From CAZTTG01 sp964615935 (GTDB lineage: Bacteria > Planctomycetota > UBA1135 > GCA-002686595): a DNA stretch of 64,000 bases. The translations under genes and the position numbers were made by a program. The stretch spans positions 38,282 through 102,281 of the forward strand of contig CAZTTG010000007.1 of the NCBI GenBank assembly GCA_964615935.1. The letters are read 5' to 3'. Position 1 is the first letter of the stretch. The number at the start of each line of letters is the position of its first letter. Under the pieces are notes generated by a model. It was given only the letters and a program-made list of their open reading frames with translations, was not told the DNA's origin and searched no databases. Positions 1 to 8,960 of the stretch are shown here, in pieces.

Positions 1-1
1 A

Positions 2-379
2 TGGAGCGAGGCGAGGCCCCATTCCGAGCTCACCGGTGCCGCCGGCCGCCAGGGCTGCCTGCATCGCCTCCACCGCGAGGGCGATCCCGCGGGATCCAGC
101 ATCCTGGTGCACTCCTATCCGGGCCGCCCCGGCGCGCGGGCAGACATGAGCCTCTTCCTCAGCTTCGACGAGGGTCGGAGCTGGCCTGTCAGGCGACGGG
201 TCAATGACGGCTACGCGGCATACTCCTGCCTGGCCACTCTCCCCGACGGCGATGTGGGTCTCCTCTACGAATGCAGCATCGACGCTGACGGGCGATCCGC
301 GCAAGACCGCCGCGAGGGCACCCAGACGATTCGCTTCGCCCGCTTCGACCTGGACTGGCTCCTGACGCCGGACTCGTAG
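2..379 (+). CDS. BNR-repeat sialidase, C-terminal part (5' end outside window)
   Basis: This is the 3' end of a secreted exo-sialidase or related BNR beta-propeller, open from base 2 to the TAG at 377-379. An Asp-box (SFDEGRSW) is visible, followed by the typical last-blade pattern AAYSCLATLPDGDVGLLYE, which matches the end of the sialidase fused to the sulfatase at 15239-17773. Such enzymes release terminal sialic acid from glycans outside the cell. An internal ATG at 107 is in frame but lies within the domain, so it is not the start. The gene converges on the minus-strand operon ending at 466. Whether its missing N-terminus carries a sulfatase, as in the two fusions further right, cannot be seen. 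Confidence 0.85.
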   Translation, partial: WSEARPHSELTGAAGRQGCLHRLHREGDPAGSSILVHSYPGRPGARADMSLFLSFDEGRSWPVRRRVNDGYAAYSCLATLPDGDVGLLYECSIDADGRSAQDRREGTQTIRFARFDLDWLLTPDS

Positions 380-465
380 CTTCCTCATTCGCGCAGGTGC
401 CTCCCGGATCGCGCGCGGGCCGAGCGACCGGTCCCGGAGATGACTATCGCCGATCACCGTGGCCC

Positions 466-2925
466 TCAGCGGGTGTGGATCAGCGCGACCTCGCTCAGGC
501 CGCGCGAGCCGGGATACTTCGCTCCGGGCTCGGCCTCGAGGATCGCGATCTCGAGCCGGCGGACGCGCCGGCGCTTGCCCAGCTCGACGATCGCCGGCCT
601 TCGGGGATCGGAATCCAGCTCCACCTCGATGGGCGCGTCCCCGTCCAGGACGAGCTCGACCCGGCGGATCCGATCGAGCTCCCGAGCCCGGAGGTGGCTG
701 CTGCCGGCCGCGCCCAGGACCACTGCATCGGCGCGCACCCCGCTGCGCAGCTCGATGGCGAGGCGGGGCGCGGCGTCCTCGGCGGCGCACAGCCAGGCCG
801 TGGACTCCAGCCCGTCGATGGCGTTGCCCGCCGCCCAGCCCGAGCCCCAGGTGCTGCTGGCCGAAGCGGTGGCTCCCCGACCGAGCAGGAGGTTGGCCGA
901 GCGCAGCTTCGCGGCGGCGTCCATCCACGCCTCCCGCGCGGACTCCACCGCGACCTCGAAGCCGCGGGCCTCGAGCGCCACCACATCCTCGGGCTGGTCG
1001 AGCTCGGCTTCCGGCGGCAGGACATGGACGCGGGACAGGATCTCGAAGGTGCCGCGGCGCTCCAGCTCGATCCGCGCCGGATAGCGCTCTCCGTCCCAGC
1101 CCTTCCGAGGGCTCCCCTCCACGCTCGCGGCGATGCGTCCGTCGACCAGGTAGTCCACGCGAACCACCCGGGGGCCCAGACGTCCGGCGCCGAGCTCCTC
1201 CCGGATCTCGTCGCCGAAGCCGGTGATCCACACGATCAGCGGATTCGCTCCGGTGCCCCGCATGCTGACCTCGAAGGAGGGATCCTCGGCCACGTGCAGA
1301 TCCGGCTTCTGCGGCCCCCGCGTCCCCGAGGTGGGCGCCAGCGCGGTGGCCCGCTTCAAGAAGAGCAGGGCGAAGCAGGTGTCCGGCTCCTGCACCCGCT
1401 CCTTCCAGCTCCCATCGGAAGCCTGCCGCTTCAGGATGGCCTCGGCCCCCTCCAGGTACCACGCGTGCTCTCCGATGCGCTCCGTCTCGAGCAGGGCTCC
1501 GACCCGCTCCAGGCCGTAGAGGTAGTAGTAGAGCCAGTGCGTCCTGCCGGGATTGGCGGTGACCGTGAAGTTGTGGGCCAACCAGGCCACCCCGGCGCGA
1601 ATCGCGCGGTCCACCTTGCGCGCCGGGGCCCCGCCGAGATCCGATCCGAGGGCCTCGCGGGCGATGGCCAGGTTGGCGACCCCCGCCGCGGTCATCGAGC
1701 CGTACGGGCTCGAGGGGCCCTTGTAGCCGAAGCCCGCGATCGCCGTCCGGTGGGTGGTCCCCACGTCGGCAGGGGCGGTGGTCTCCTCCTCGGGGCAGCG
1801 GTAGTCCAGCGTGCCGTCGATCAGCCGGTGCCAGACCTTGGGGTGGATCCGGATCCCGGCACTCCGCGCGGCCCGCAGGGCGAGGGCGGCGATCTGGGTG
1901 TTGGAGAGATCCGATCGTCCGACCCAGGTCTGCCACCCCCCGGAGTACCCGAAGGGATAGCCCCAGGTCCCGCCGCGCTCCCAGTCGGCCAGGGCCGCCA
2001 CCAGCTCCTCCATCCGCTCGCGGTGCGCCGCCTCGCCCGTGGCGGCCAGGGCCAGCACCAGGAAGGAGGTGGTGTACGTCTCGTGAGGCTCGACCCGCTC
2101 GAGGTAGAGCAGGGCCTGGCGCACCGCCGGATGGTCCTGCGGGAGCCCGCACTTGAGCAGGGTGTAGGTCGAGAGCGCAGTCATTCCGCCGAAGAACTTG
2201 CCGGCGTTGTCGCTCCACGATCCGTCGCGGTGCTGGGTGGAGAGCAGGAACTCCACGCCGCGATCGATGGCCTCGTCGATGGCCGGCTGCATGCGGCGGA
2301 CCTCGTTCGGAGCCCGGGGCGTCGGCTGGCCCACCGCACCCGAGGCGCTGAAGCGGTGGATCCGCATGGTGGCCCGGTGGGGGAGCAGGCCGAAGCGACC
2401 GATCTCGTCCTCGCCCACCCGCCGCTCGTAGGCGAGCTCGCCGTCGATCGAGAAGCGCAGCATCTCTCCCTCGCGGCGCGCGACGAAGTCGAAGGGCCGG
2501 CCGTCGCTCAGGTAGGGATCCGCGCTGCCCAGGATGGTGACGCTCCCGCCGAAGAGCGGGCCGTTGAGGTAGAGCGACCTCCCCCCGCCATCGAAGCCGA
2601 AGTAGCTCTGGCCGAGCTGGAAGGCGGCGGCCGTGGCGTCGCGCCGCTCGAGGGTCAGGCGCATGCGGACCTCGAAGTCGCCGGCCAGCAGGGCGTCGGG
2701 GGCATAGGCGCCGTTCCCGACCCCGCCGCCCTCGATGAAGGCACGTCCGGGCTCGTAGGGCCTGCCCGAGAAGCGCAGGTCGAAGGACCTGCGACCGTCC
2801 ACGTAGACCCGCTCCGCCGCCGCCGGTTCCTGGAGGCCCGCGGGGAGGAGGGACAGCGCGCCGAGCAGCGGCAGCCAGGCGAGCACGCCGAGGGCGGGCC
2901 AGGAGCCGGTCAAGGGCGGTCTCAT
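466..2925 (-). CDS. Secreted three-domain protein: lectin-like + prenyltransferase-type alpha-toroid + F5/8 type C
   Basis: An exported 819-residue protein of unknown activity. Residues 1-36 form a signal peptide. Residues about 37-200 are a beta-sandwich with the pattern GDFEVRMRL...FQLGQSYFGFDGGGR, which resembles the middle domain of the sulfatase-sialidase fusion at 8961-12233. Residues about 215-560 are repeats of the squalene-cyclase/prenyltransferase alpha-toroid type (FLLSTQHRDGSW, YTLLKCGL, GGTWGYPFG), common in planctomycete secreted proteins without known catalysis. Residues about 680-815 are an F5/8 type C (discoidin) carbohydrate-binding domain (ATASSTWGSGWAAGNAIDG). It is the last gene of the sialic-acid operon, 15 bases after its upstream neighbour, suggesting a role in binding the glycan substrate. 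I see no strong ribosome binding site, but the signal peptide supports this start. Confidence 0.8.
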   Translation of the reverse strand: MRPPLTGSWPALGVLAWLPLLGALSLLPAGLQEPAAAERVYVDGRRSFDLRFSGRPYEPGRAFIEGGGVGNGAYAPDALLAGDFEVRMRLTLERRDATAAAFQLGQSYFGFDGGGRSLYLNGPLFGGSVTILGSADPYLSDGRPFDFVARREGEMLRFSIDGELAYERRVGEDEIGRFGLLPHRATMRIHRFSASGAVGQPTPRAPNEVRRMQPAIDEAIDRGVEFLLSTQHRDGSWSDNAGKFFGGMTALSTYTLLKCGLPQDHPAVRQALLYLERVEPHETYTTSFLVLALAATGEAAHRERMEELVAALADWERGGTWGYPFGYSGGWQTWVGRSDLSNTQIAALALRAARSAGIRIHPKVWHRLIDGTLDYRCPEEETTAPADVGTTHRTAIAGFGYKGPSSPYGSMTAAGVANLAIAREALGSDLGGAPARKVDRAIRAGVAWLAHNFTVTANPGRTHWLYYYLYGLERVGALLETERIGEHAWYLEGAEAILKRQASDGSWKERVQEPDTCFALLFLKRATALAPTSGTRGPQKPDLHVAEDPSFEVSMRGTGANPLIVWITGFGDEIREELGAGRLGPRVVRVDYLVDGRIAASVEGSPRKGWDGERYPARIELERRGTFEILSRVHVLPPEAELDQPEDVVALEARGFEVAVESAREAWMDAAAKLRSANLLLGRGATASASSTWGSGWAAGNAIDGLESTAWLCAAEDAAPRLAIELRSGVRADAVVLGAAGSSHLRARELDRIRRVELVLDGDAPIEVELDSDPRRPAIVELGKRRRVRRLEIAILEAEPGAKYPGSRGLSEVALIHTR

Positions 2926-2940
2926 CGAATCGGGGAGCCG

Positions 2941-4050
2941 TCAGGGCTCCACGGTGAACTCGATCGCATCGCTCAGGCCCACGCCGACGGGGTCGGCCGG
3001 ATCCAGGTACCAGAACTGCCCCTGCACCTGCGTGCCCACCGGGAGCACGTTGGCTCCGTGGCCCTTCTGCATCCACTGGTTGAAGTCGAGGGTCGCCGTG
3101 CCCGAGCAATCGGCCGGCGGGGGATTCCCGCCGGTTCCCTGCATCATGGTCCTCTTCAGGGGCGGCAGGGCGCACAGCACCCCTCCCTGGAAGGACAGGT
3201 TGTGCCGCCCGCTCAGCCCGAAGAAGAACAAGGCGGTCTTGTTGTTGACCAGGCCGGAGGCGCCGATGTCGAAGACTCCGGCATTGGAGGCGCTGGGCGT
3301 GCCGCTGAAGGAGATCGCCGGGACGCAGCCCGAGGAGTTGAGCTTGCCCGTGCAGTAGGTCACCCCGTTGACCGGACCGATCCGGAACTGCACCAAGTTG
3401 TAGTGCGCCCGCATGGTGGCTCCGCTGGAGCCCGAGCCCCAGTGGACTCCTCCGTCCGGGGCGTTGCCGTTGGAGCCGGCGCGCGGCACGGTCCCCATGG
3501 GCACGCCGTCGAACTCGAAGCTGGCGTCCAGGGCTCCCGGGGCCGTCGAGAGGGTGTAGGTGTGATAGGCGCCGTCGTGCCCGCCGGTGCACAGGAAGGT
3601 CTGCCCCGTCAGGAGGGCGTTGGCCAGGATGTCCGTCCCCTGGACCTCGAAGAACAGCAGGTAGCGATCATCGGCCGACGAGGTCCCGGTGGCGTACTCG
3701 TAGAAGTTGTCCAGCCCCGAGCTGTTCAGCATCCGCATGCGCATCGTCAGGCTCCACCCCTTGACGAAGGCGTCCTGGATGTTCTGGGGGGTGAAGAGGG
3801 CCGCGTGGTGGGCGCGGCCGCCCGTGAAGGTGACCTGGTCGTCGATGAACCAGGCGTTCAGGCCGGTGGATCCATCTGGCGAGAGATCCCCCACCGTCAC
3901 CAGCCCGCCGGAAGGATCGTCGAAGGTCCACCCCTGGGTCACGGGATCGGGGGCGACCGGTGGCTGGCCGGCCGTGCCCGCGTCGTAGGTGGCGAGCTGG
4001 GCGGCCAGGGGGCCGGGTAGGAGGGCCAGGATCAGGGGGGTGAAGCGCAT
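2941..4050 (-). CDS. Secreted protein with Planctomycetota-type C-terminal domain
   Basis: A 369-residue exported protein. Signal peptide MRFTPLILALLPGPLAAQ, then a LamG/concanavalin-like sandwich (WSLTMRMRM, DGAYHTYTL), then a C-terminal module starting near YCTGKLNSSGCVPAISFSG and ending in DAIEFTVEP. I recall that module on many secreted proteins of marine planctomycetes; its function is unknown. The start at 4050 is chosen because GGAGG lies ten bases upstream and the signal peptide begins there. An in-frame ATG at 4122 overlaps the stop of the upstream gene (ATGA) but would put 24 polar residues before the signal peptide. It sits in the sialic-acid operon, so binding of the glycan or of the cell envelope is plausible but not shown. 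Confidence 0.78.
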   Translation of the reverse strand: MRFTPLILALLPGPLAAQLATYDAGTAGQPPVAPDPVTQGWTFDDPSGGLVTVGDLSPDGSTGLNAWFIDDQVTFTGGRAHHAALFTPQNIQDAFVKGWSLTMRMRMLNSSGLDNFYEYATGTSSADDRYLLFFEVQGTDILANALLTGQTFLCTGGHDGAYHTYTLSTAPGALDASFEFDGVPMGTVPRAGSNGNAPDGGVHWGSGSSGATMRAHYNLVQFRIGPVNGVTYCTGKLNSSGCVPAISFSGTPSASNAGVFDIGASGLVNNKTALFFFGLSGRHNLSFQGGVLCALPPLKRTMMQGTGGNPPPADCSGTATLDFNQWMQKGHGANVLPVGTQVQGQFWYLDPADPVGVGLSDAIEFTVEP

Positions 4051-4118
4051 GGGGAACCTCCGGGGATCGGATTGGCTCAGGGAGCGCGAGTCGGAGACAG
4101 GCTCCGCGTTCAGGTGTT

Positions 4119-6773
4119 TCATGGAGAGGCCTCTCGAGGACCCATCCGGGTGATGATCAAGCCTTGCAGGTCGCGCCCGCGATCGGGGAGCACGAGGCTG
4201 GCGACGAGGCCGACGACGAAGCACGCCGACATGCCGACGGTGGCGTACATCAGCCCCGAGAGATGCGTCTGGGTCTTGACGTAGACCAGCGCCGCGACGG
4301 CCGCCCCCGCGCCAACCAGGGCGCCCCGCCCGGACGCCAGCGGGCACAGGATGCCCAGGGCGAAGAGCCCCGCCATGGTCCCGCCCAGGAGGCCGATGTA
4401 GGCCAGGAACTCGTCCACCAGCGACTGGAAGCCGAAGTGCAGCATGAAGAGGGCCGAGCCCGTGCCGGCCGCGCCGAGCACCACGGTCGTCCAGCGCGCC
4501 AGCCGCAGCCAGTGCCGATCGTCTCGCTCCACGGCGAAGCGCCGGCCCAGGTCGGTCGTGACCACCGCGGCGATCGAGTTCATGCTGCTGTCCAGGCTTG
4601 ACATGGCCGCGGCGAAGACCCCTGCCACCACCAGGCCGGCGACGCCGGGGGGGAGTTCGTTGACGATGAACCAGGCGAAGATCTGGTCGGTGGGCGCGAG
4701 CGGGTCGAGCCGGCCGGGGTGCTGCTGGTAGAAGGCGAAGAGCACCGTGCCCACGGCGAAAAAGAGGATCGAGGCCGGGAAGGACAGCAGAGCCCCGGTC
4801 CAGATCGCCCCCGCGGCGCGCTTCTCGTCGGCGGTCGTGAGATAGCGCTGCACCACGGCCTGGTCGCTGGTGTAGGGCACCAGGTTGTTGAACACCGCGC
4901 CCAGGAGGATCACGCCGATGGCCGGGCCGGTGAAGTCCCACGAGAGGTCCACAAGCCGCAGCTTGTCCTGCTCTCCCGCGGCGGCGAGCACGCCCCCGAG
5001 CCCCCCGTCCACCCCGAGGGCGGCGATGACCACCGCCAGGAGCGCTCCGCCGAAGAGCACCAGCACCTGGATCACGTCGGTCCAGATGACGGCCTCGATG
5101 CCGCCCAGCACCGTATAGAGGGTGCACAGGACTCCCATGACGACGATGCAGGCCGCCACGTCCATGCCCGTCACCGCTGCCAGGGCCAGGGCCGGCAGCA
5201 GCATGACGATGCCCATGCGGGCGAGCTGGAAGGCGATGAAGGAGAAGGCGCCGAACAGACGCGCCGCGAGGTTGAAGCGCAGCTCGAGGTACTCGTAGGC
5301 GGTGGTCACCGACAGGCGCCGGAAGAAGGGCAGGTAGAGGTACACCACCGCCGGTGCGATGGCGATGATGCCCATGTTCTGGATGAAGTAGAGCCAGTCG
5401 GTGGCGTAGGCCTTGGCCGGCAGCGCCAGGAAGGTGATGGCCGAGAGCTGCGTGCCGAAGATGCTGATGCCCGCCGCCCACCACGGCACGCGCCGCCCGC
5501 CCAGGAAGAAGTCGCCGGTGCTCTTCTCGCGCCGTGAGAAGTAGACGCCCATGGCGACCAGCGAGGCGAGGTAGACCAGGAGGACCGAGTAGTTGATCCA
5601 CCCGAAGGACGGCTCGGCGGGGATCGGATCGGCGACCATCACGCGCCGCGTGCGCACGCCGGGTCGGATCTCGCCCGTGGGCACGACCAGCCGCCCGTTC
5701 CACCAGGTCGCGGTCGTGGTGACCGGCGGCCAGGTGCCGGCCGCGGGATCGCCCATCGGGTCGGGACCGACGTCCTTGGGGAAGCGGCCGGCCGCGACCC
5801 AGGTGTCGGTGATCGCGTGGTAGGCCAGGATGCCCTCGCCGAAGCCCGGGTGCTGATCCTGCCGATCTCCCTCGAAGGGCTGGCCCCCGTCTCCTGCGAG
5901 CAGGAGCAGGTGAGCCTGCCCCAGCGCGATCGCCGGCGTGGGCGCGGCGGCCAGGGGATGGGGGAGGGGCGCGATCGCTCGCCAGGCGCCCTCCACCTCG
6001 CCCGGCCTCGGCGTGAAGCGCCAGGCGTCGGAGAGGAAGGGGCGGATGCGGCTCGGCTGACCCCGTCCGTCCTCGGTCAGGCGGATGCCGCCGAAGAGGA
6101 AGACGCTGCCGTCCTGCGCCCCGGCGACCGCCAGATGGCGCTCCGGACCCGGCCAGGGCGTGACCGAGCGCCACGCTCGCTCGCCGGCCGGCACGGCGAG
6201 GTCCAGGGCGAGGAAGGAGCCGAGGGCCCGGGTCGCCTCCGCCCGATCGAGCCCACCCGCGAGGTAGAGGACGTCGCCGAGCAGCGCACCGCAGGCGAAG
6301 GCCAGGGGCTCCGGCAGCGGCGGCAGCCCCTCGATCTCCACCTCGCTCCCCGTCCAGCGCAGAGCGAAGGCATCGCGGAAGTACTGCTGCGCGTCCCCGC
6401 CCCCGACGCAGACCACCGCGTCCCTCCACGTCACCGATACGCCGTAGGCCGCGGGTTGCGGCAGGCGCGCGTCGGCCAGAACCCACTCGCCCCGCGGATC
6501 GCCGAGCACGAAGACCCGGCCGTGCCACACCTTGTCGTGCCCCTCCCAGGGAGGGCCGTCGGGGAAGTTCGCGCCCCCGGCCACGATCAGCGCGCCGCCC
6601 GACACGCCGGCGAAGGGACCGGCGAAGCCGATGGGATCGGGCAGGGGCGGAAGCTCGCTCCAGACGAGCGCGCCGTCCGAGAGGGAGCCCTGGGCTCGGG
6701 CCGCGGGAAGGAGCGGGGCCAGCGTCGCCAGGACCGCCAGGAGTCCGACCCACCGCCTCGATCTCCCGCCCAT
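4119..6773 (-). CDS. Kelch (NanM-like) / sodium:solute symporter fusion, probable sialic acid epimerase-transporter
   Basis: An 884-residue two-part protein. After a signal peptide (about residues 1-28), residues 29-385 form a six-bladed kelch propeller (FAGPFAGVSGGALIVAGGANFPDG; GGLDRAEATRAL; FGGIRL), the fold of N-acetylneuraminate epimerase NanM. From about residue 390 the chain continues into about 13 membrane segments of the SSS family (GDFFLGGRRVPWW, YEYLELRFN, SSLDSSMNSIAAV). In characterised bacteria the epimerase converts the alpha-anomer released by sialidases to the beta form, and SSS proteins such as NanT/SiaT import sialic acid. Fusing them would present the mutarotated sugar directly to the transporter. 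The start ATG overlaps the NanA stop (TGATG). The substrate is inferred from the NanA neighbour. Confidence 0.86.
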   Translation of the reverse strand: MGGRSRRWVGLLAVLATLAPLLPAARAQGSLSDGALVWSELPPLPDPIGFAGPFAGVSGGALIVAGGANFPDGPPWEGHDKVWHGRVFVLGDPRGEWVLADARLPQPAAYGVSVTWRDAVVCVGGGDAQQYFRDAFALRWTGSEVEIEGLPPLPEPLAFACGALLGDVLYLAGGLDRAEATRALGSFLALDLAVPAGERAWRSVTPWPGPERHLAVAGAQDGSVFLFGGIRLTEDGRGQPSRIRPFLSDAWRFTPRPGEVEGAWRAIAPLPHPLAAAPTPAIALGQAHLLLLAGDGGQPFEGDRQDQHPGFGEGILAYHAITDTWVAAGRFPKDVGPDPMGDPAAGTWPPVTTTATWWNGRLVVPTGEIRPGVRTRRVMVADPIPAEPSFGWINYSVLLVYLASLVAMGVYFSRREKSTGDFFLGGRRVPWWAAGISIFGTQLSAITFLALPAKAYATDWLYFIQNMGIIAIAPAVVYLYLPFFRRLSVTTAYEYLELRFNLAARLFGAFSFIAFQLARMGIVMLLPALALAAVTGMDVAACIVVMGVLCTLYTVLGGIEAVIWTDVIQVLVLFGGALLAVVIAALGVDGGLGGVLAAAGEQDKLRLVDLSWDFTGPAIGVILLGAVFNNLVPYTSDQAVVQRYLTTADEKRAAGAIWTGALLSFPASILFFAVGTVLFAFYQQHPGRLDPLAPTDQIFAWFIVNELPPGVAGLVVAGVFAAAMSSLDSSMNSIAAVVTTDLGRRFAVERDDRHWLRLARWTTVVLGAAGTGSALFMLHFGFQSLVDEFLAYIGLLGGTMAGLFALGILCPLASGRGALVGAGAAVAALVYVKTQTHLSGLMYATVGMSACFVVGLVASLVLPDRGRDLQGLIITRMGPREASP

Positions 6774-7684
6774 CAGCTCCTCCTCACCTCCGTGAAGAAG
6801 CCGGCCGCGCGCAGGTCCCGCTCGAGCGCCTCGCACTGCGCCGCGTTCAGCGGCCGCAGCGGCAGGCGCGTGGGTCCGCAGTCGACGCCGGCCTGGGCCA
6901 TGGTCGCCTTGAGGGCGGGCATGGCCGGCTGCCCGATGATCGCGTGCACGATGCGCGTGGCCCGCTGCTGATCGGAGCGCGCCGCTTCCAGATCGCCCGC
7001 GGCGACATTCTCGATGATCCGGGCGTAGAGCGGCCCCAGGAAGTTGTAGGTGCTGCCCACGGCCCCGTGGGCGCCGGTAGCCATCCCGCCCAACAGCATC
7101 TCGTCGGAGCCGAAGAGGAAGTCGTAGCGCGCGCCGTACTCCGCCACGCAGCGCACGAGCCCGTCGAGGGAGGGCTCGCTGTACTTGATCCCCGCCAGGG
7201 TCGGCAGGCGATCTGCGGCGAGCTCGACCATCCGCAGGACGTCCACCGGCACGCCGGTGATGCGGGGGATGTGGTAGTAGTACAGCGGCGTGTCGGGCGC
7301 GCCCTCCGCGATCCGGGCCAGCCCGTCGACCACCACCTCGAGGTCGCTCAGCGGGAAGTAGGAGGGGGGCGTGGCGGAGATCGCCGCAGCTCCGATCCGC
7401 TGGGCGTGCTCGGCGAGGTCCCGGGCCTCGCGCAGGCAGTTGTGGCCCACCTGCACGATCACCGGCAATCGCCCGCCCACGGCCTCCATGTAGGCCTCGG
7501 CCACGAGCCGGCGCTCGGCGGCGGTGAGCGATTCACCCTCGCCGGTGCTGCCGCACAGGAAGATCCCCGACAGGTGCTGCCCGAGCAGGTGCTCGACGAT
7601 CGCACCGACGCGCTCGAGGTGGAGGGATCCGTCCTCGTGCATGGGCGTGAAGGTGGCGGCGACCAGTCCCCTGAGCCTCTTCAC
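6773..7684 (-). CDS. nanA: N-acetylneuraminate lyase (DHDPS/NAL family)
   Basis: This cytoplasmic class I aldolase cleaves N-acetylneuraminate to N-acetylmannosamine and pyruvate. The 303-residue length is normal. The family signatures are in place: GSTGEGESL (about residues 45-53), Tyr137 in YYYHIP, the Schiff-base Lys167 in GIKYSE, and GSDEMLLGG...GAVGSTYN, the last favouring NAL over dihydrodipicolinate synthase. The start is a GTG whose GTGA overlaps the stop of the regulator gene, and the gene's own stop overlaps the next start, so translation is coupled along regulator-nanA-symporter. No ManNAc kinase, epimerase 2 or GlcNAc-6-P deacetylase is visible in the window, so later steps must be encoded elsewhere. 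Confidence 0.92.
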   Translation of the reverse strand: MKRLRGLVAATFTPMHEDGSLHLERVGAIVEHLLGQHLSGIFLCGSTGEGESLTAAERRLVAEAYMEAVGGRLPVIVQVGHNCLREARDLAEHAQRIGAAAISATPPSYFPLSDLEVVVDGLARIAEGAPDTPLYYYHIPRITGVPVDVLRMVELAADRLPTLAGIKYSEPSLDGLVRCVAEYGARYDFLFGSDEMLLGGMATGAHGAVGSTYNFLGPLYARIIENVAAGDLEAARSDQQRATRIVHAIIGQPAMPALKATMAQAGVDCGPTRLPLRPLNAAQCEALERDLRAAGFFTEVRRS

Positions 7685-8796
7685 GATACGCTCTCCCTTC
7701 GGGGGTCGTAGAGGACGATCGGCACGATGCGCTCGCCCGGCTCGACCGGCAGGCCCTGGTGCTGGCGCCACAGGGCCTGCACTCCGATCTCGTGCATCTC
7801 GCGGCGCGGCAGCGCCGAGCGCGCGTGGACCCGGGGCATCTCCTCGAGGCGCGGGCTCGCGTGGGCGTAGAACGCCACCTCGATCCCGTCCTCGCCATTC
7901 GCGCCGAGCTGGCGCAGCGCGGCGTTGACCCGCTCGGCGAGGACCAGCCCGTTCAGGACGAGGCCGGTGGGGTGCTGCGGCTGGGCCAGGAGCTCGCCGA
8001 GCCGGGCGACGATCGTGCCCGCGGCGGGTGCGACGTACAGGACCCGCAGGGCGTTGGCTGGCAGCCCTTGACCGGCCAGGGCCTCGACCGCCCCGTTCAG
8101 GAAGCGGTCGTCGCCGGGCCGGACGTCGGTCCCCTGCAGGAGGGCCAGGCGTCGGTGCCCGCGCTCGATCAGGTGCCGGGTCAGGATCTCGCCCGCCGCC
8201 CCGAGGTCGGAGTCCACGGCCACCAGCTCGCCCTGTCCCGGGTAGAGGCCGCCAAAGACCACGGCGGGCAGCCCCGACTCCGAGAGGGCGCGATAGACGC
8301 CCGCCGAGCAGCTCATGGCCGCCGCGCCGACCACGGCGCACCCCTGCCCCACGGCCCGGATCGCCACGCGCACCGCGGCCTCGGCTCCCTGCTCGGGGAC
8401 CGGGCAGAGCTGAACCGAGGCGCCCTCGAAGCGGTCGAGCAGGGCGTCGGTCAGCTCGGAGATCTCCGCCGTCAGGCGGTCCCGGCGAGATCGGGGCACG
8501 AAGAGCATCAGGACCCTCGGCGAGCCCCCGCCTCGCGAGCGGAAGCCCGGCGCCACAAAGGTCCCCCGACGCGGGCTGCGCTCGAGGAGGCCCCGCCGCT
8601 GGAGGAGCTGGAGGGCCCGGTTGGCCGTGGCCGGGCTGACTCCGAAGCGCGAAGCCACCTCCGCGGCCGTGAGGAAGCGGTCCCCAGGGGCCACGCGGCG
8701 GCGATGGAGGTCCTCCTCGAGGCGCCGGGCCAGGGGAGTGAGAGCGGCTTCCGGGGGGGAGGGCGGCGTGGTGTCTTCGGTTGCGCGAGGGGTCAT
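7681..8796 (-). CDS. GntR-DNA-binding / LacI-like sugar-binding transcriptional regulator
   Basis: A 371-residue regulator heading the sialic-acid operon. Residues about 20-85 are a GntR winged helix (RFLTAAEVASRFGVSPATAN, then RRGLLERSPRRGTFVAPG). The rest is a LacI/periplasmic-binding-protein-type effector domain (LMLFVPRSRR..., ILTRHLIERGHRRLALLQG, LVLNGLVLAERVNAALRQLG). This architecture, as in AraR of Bacillus, senses a small sugar ligand. Sialic acid or ManNAc is the likely effector by context. The gene diverges from the first sulfatase-sialidase gene with about 160 bases between, holding two inverted repeats that are candidate operators, so it may control both directions and itself. 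Confidence 0.85.
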   Translation of the reverse strand: MTPRATEDTTPPSPPEAALTPLARRLEEDLHRRRVAPGDRFLTAAEVASRFGVSPATANRALQLLQRRGLLERSPRRGTFVAPGFRSRGGGSPRVLMLFVPRSRRDRLTAEISELTDALLDRFEGASVQLCPVPEQGAEAAVRVAIRAVGQGCAVVGAAAMSCSAGVYRALSESGLPAVVFGGLYPGQGELVAVDSDLGAAGEILTRHLIERGHRRLALLQGTDVRPGDDRFLNGAVEALAGQGLPANALRVLYVAPAAGTIVARLGELLAQPQHPTGLVLNGLVLAERVNAALRQLGANGEDGIEVAFYAHASPRLEEMPRVHARSALPRREMHEIGVQALWRQHQGLPVEPGERIVPIVLYDPRRESVS

Positions 8797-8840
8797 GGGC
8801 GCTCCGAGCCCCCGTCCGGGGTGGGGGCGCTGGCAGAATC

Positions 8841-8859
8841 ATAGCGGATGTGATGCTAT
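8841..8859. promoter_or_regulatory. Candidate operator: ATAGC-N9-GCTAT
   Basis: A perfect 5-base inverted repeat (ATAGC / GCTAT, 9-base spacer) lies in the AT-rich island between the regulator (minus) and the sulfatase-sialidase gene (plus). The size fits a dimeric GntR/LacI-type site. Binding by the adjacent regulator is inference. Confidence 0.4.
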
Positions 8860-8872
8860 TTGGCCCATAATT

Positions 8873-8894
8873 CGTCACAATTCGCCTCGTGACG
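8873..8894. promoter_or_regulatory. Candidate operator: CGTCAC-N10-GTGACG
   Basis: A perfect 6-base inverted repeat with a 10-base spacer lies 14 bases right of the first palindrome in the same divergent promoter region. A -10-like CATAAT (8866-8871) lies between them. The two sites differ in sequence, so they may bind different proteins, or one may be chance. Confidence 0.38.
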
Positions 8895-8960
8895 CCAACC
8901 CGGACCTCCCTCGGCCGGAGCTCCCGGGAGAGAAACCGCCCCCCGCCGGAGCCTCGCCCC

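Noticed and set aside
397..4020. A 1200-codon open frame on the plus strand
   Set aside because: It is antisense to two well-supported minus-strand genes; its product is Arg/Pro/Gly/Ala-rich without domains, as expected from G+C-rich codon bias.
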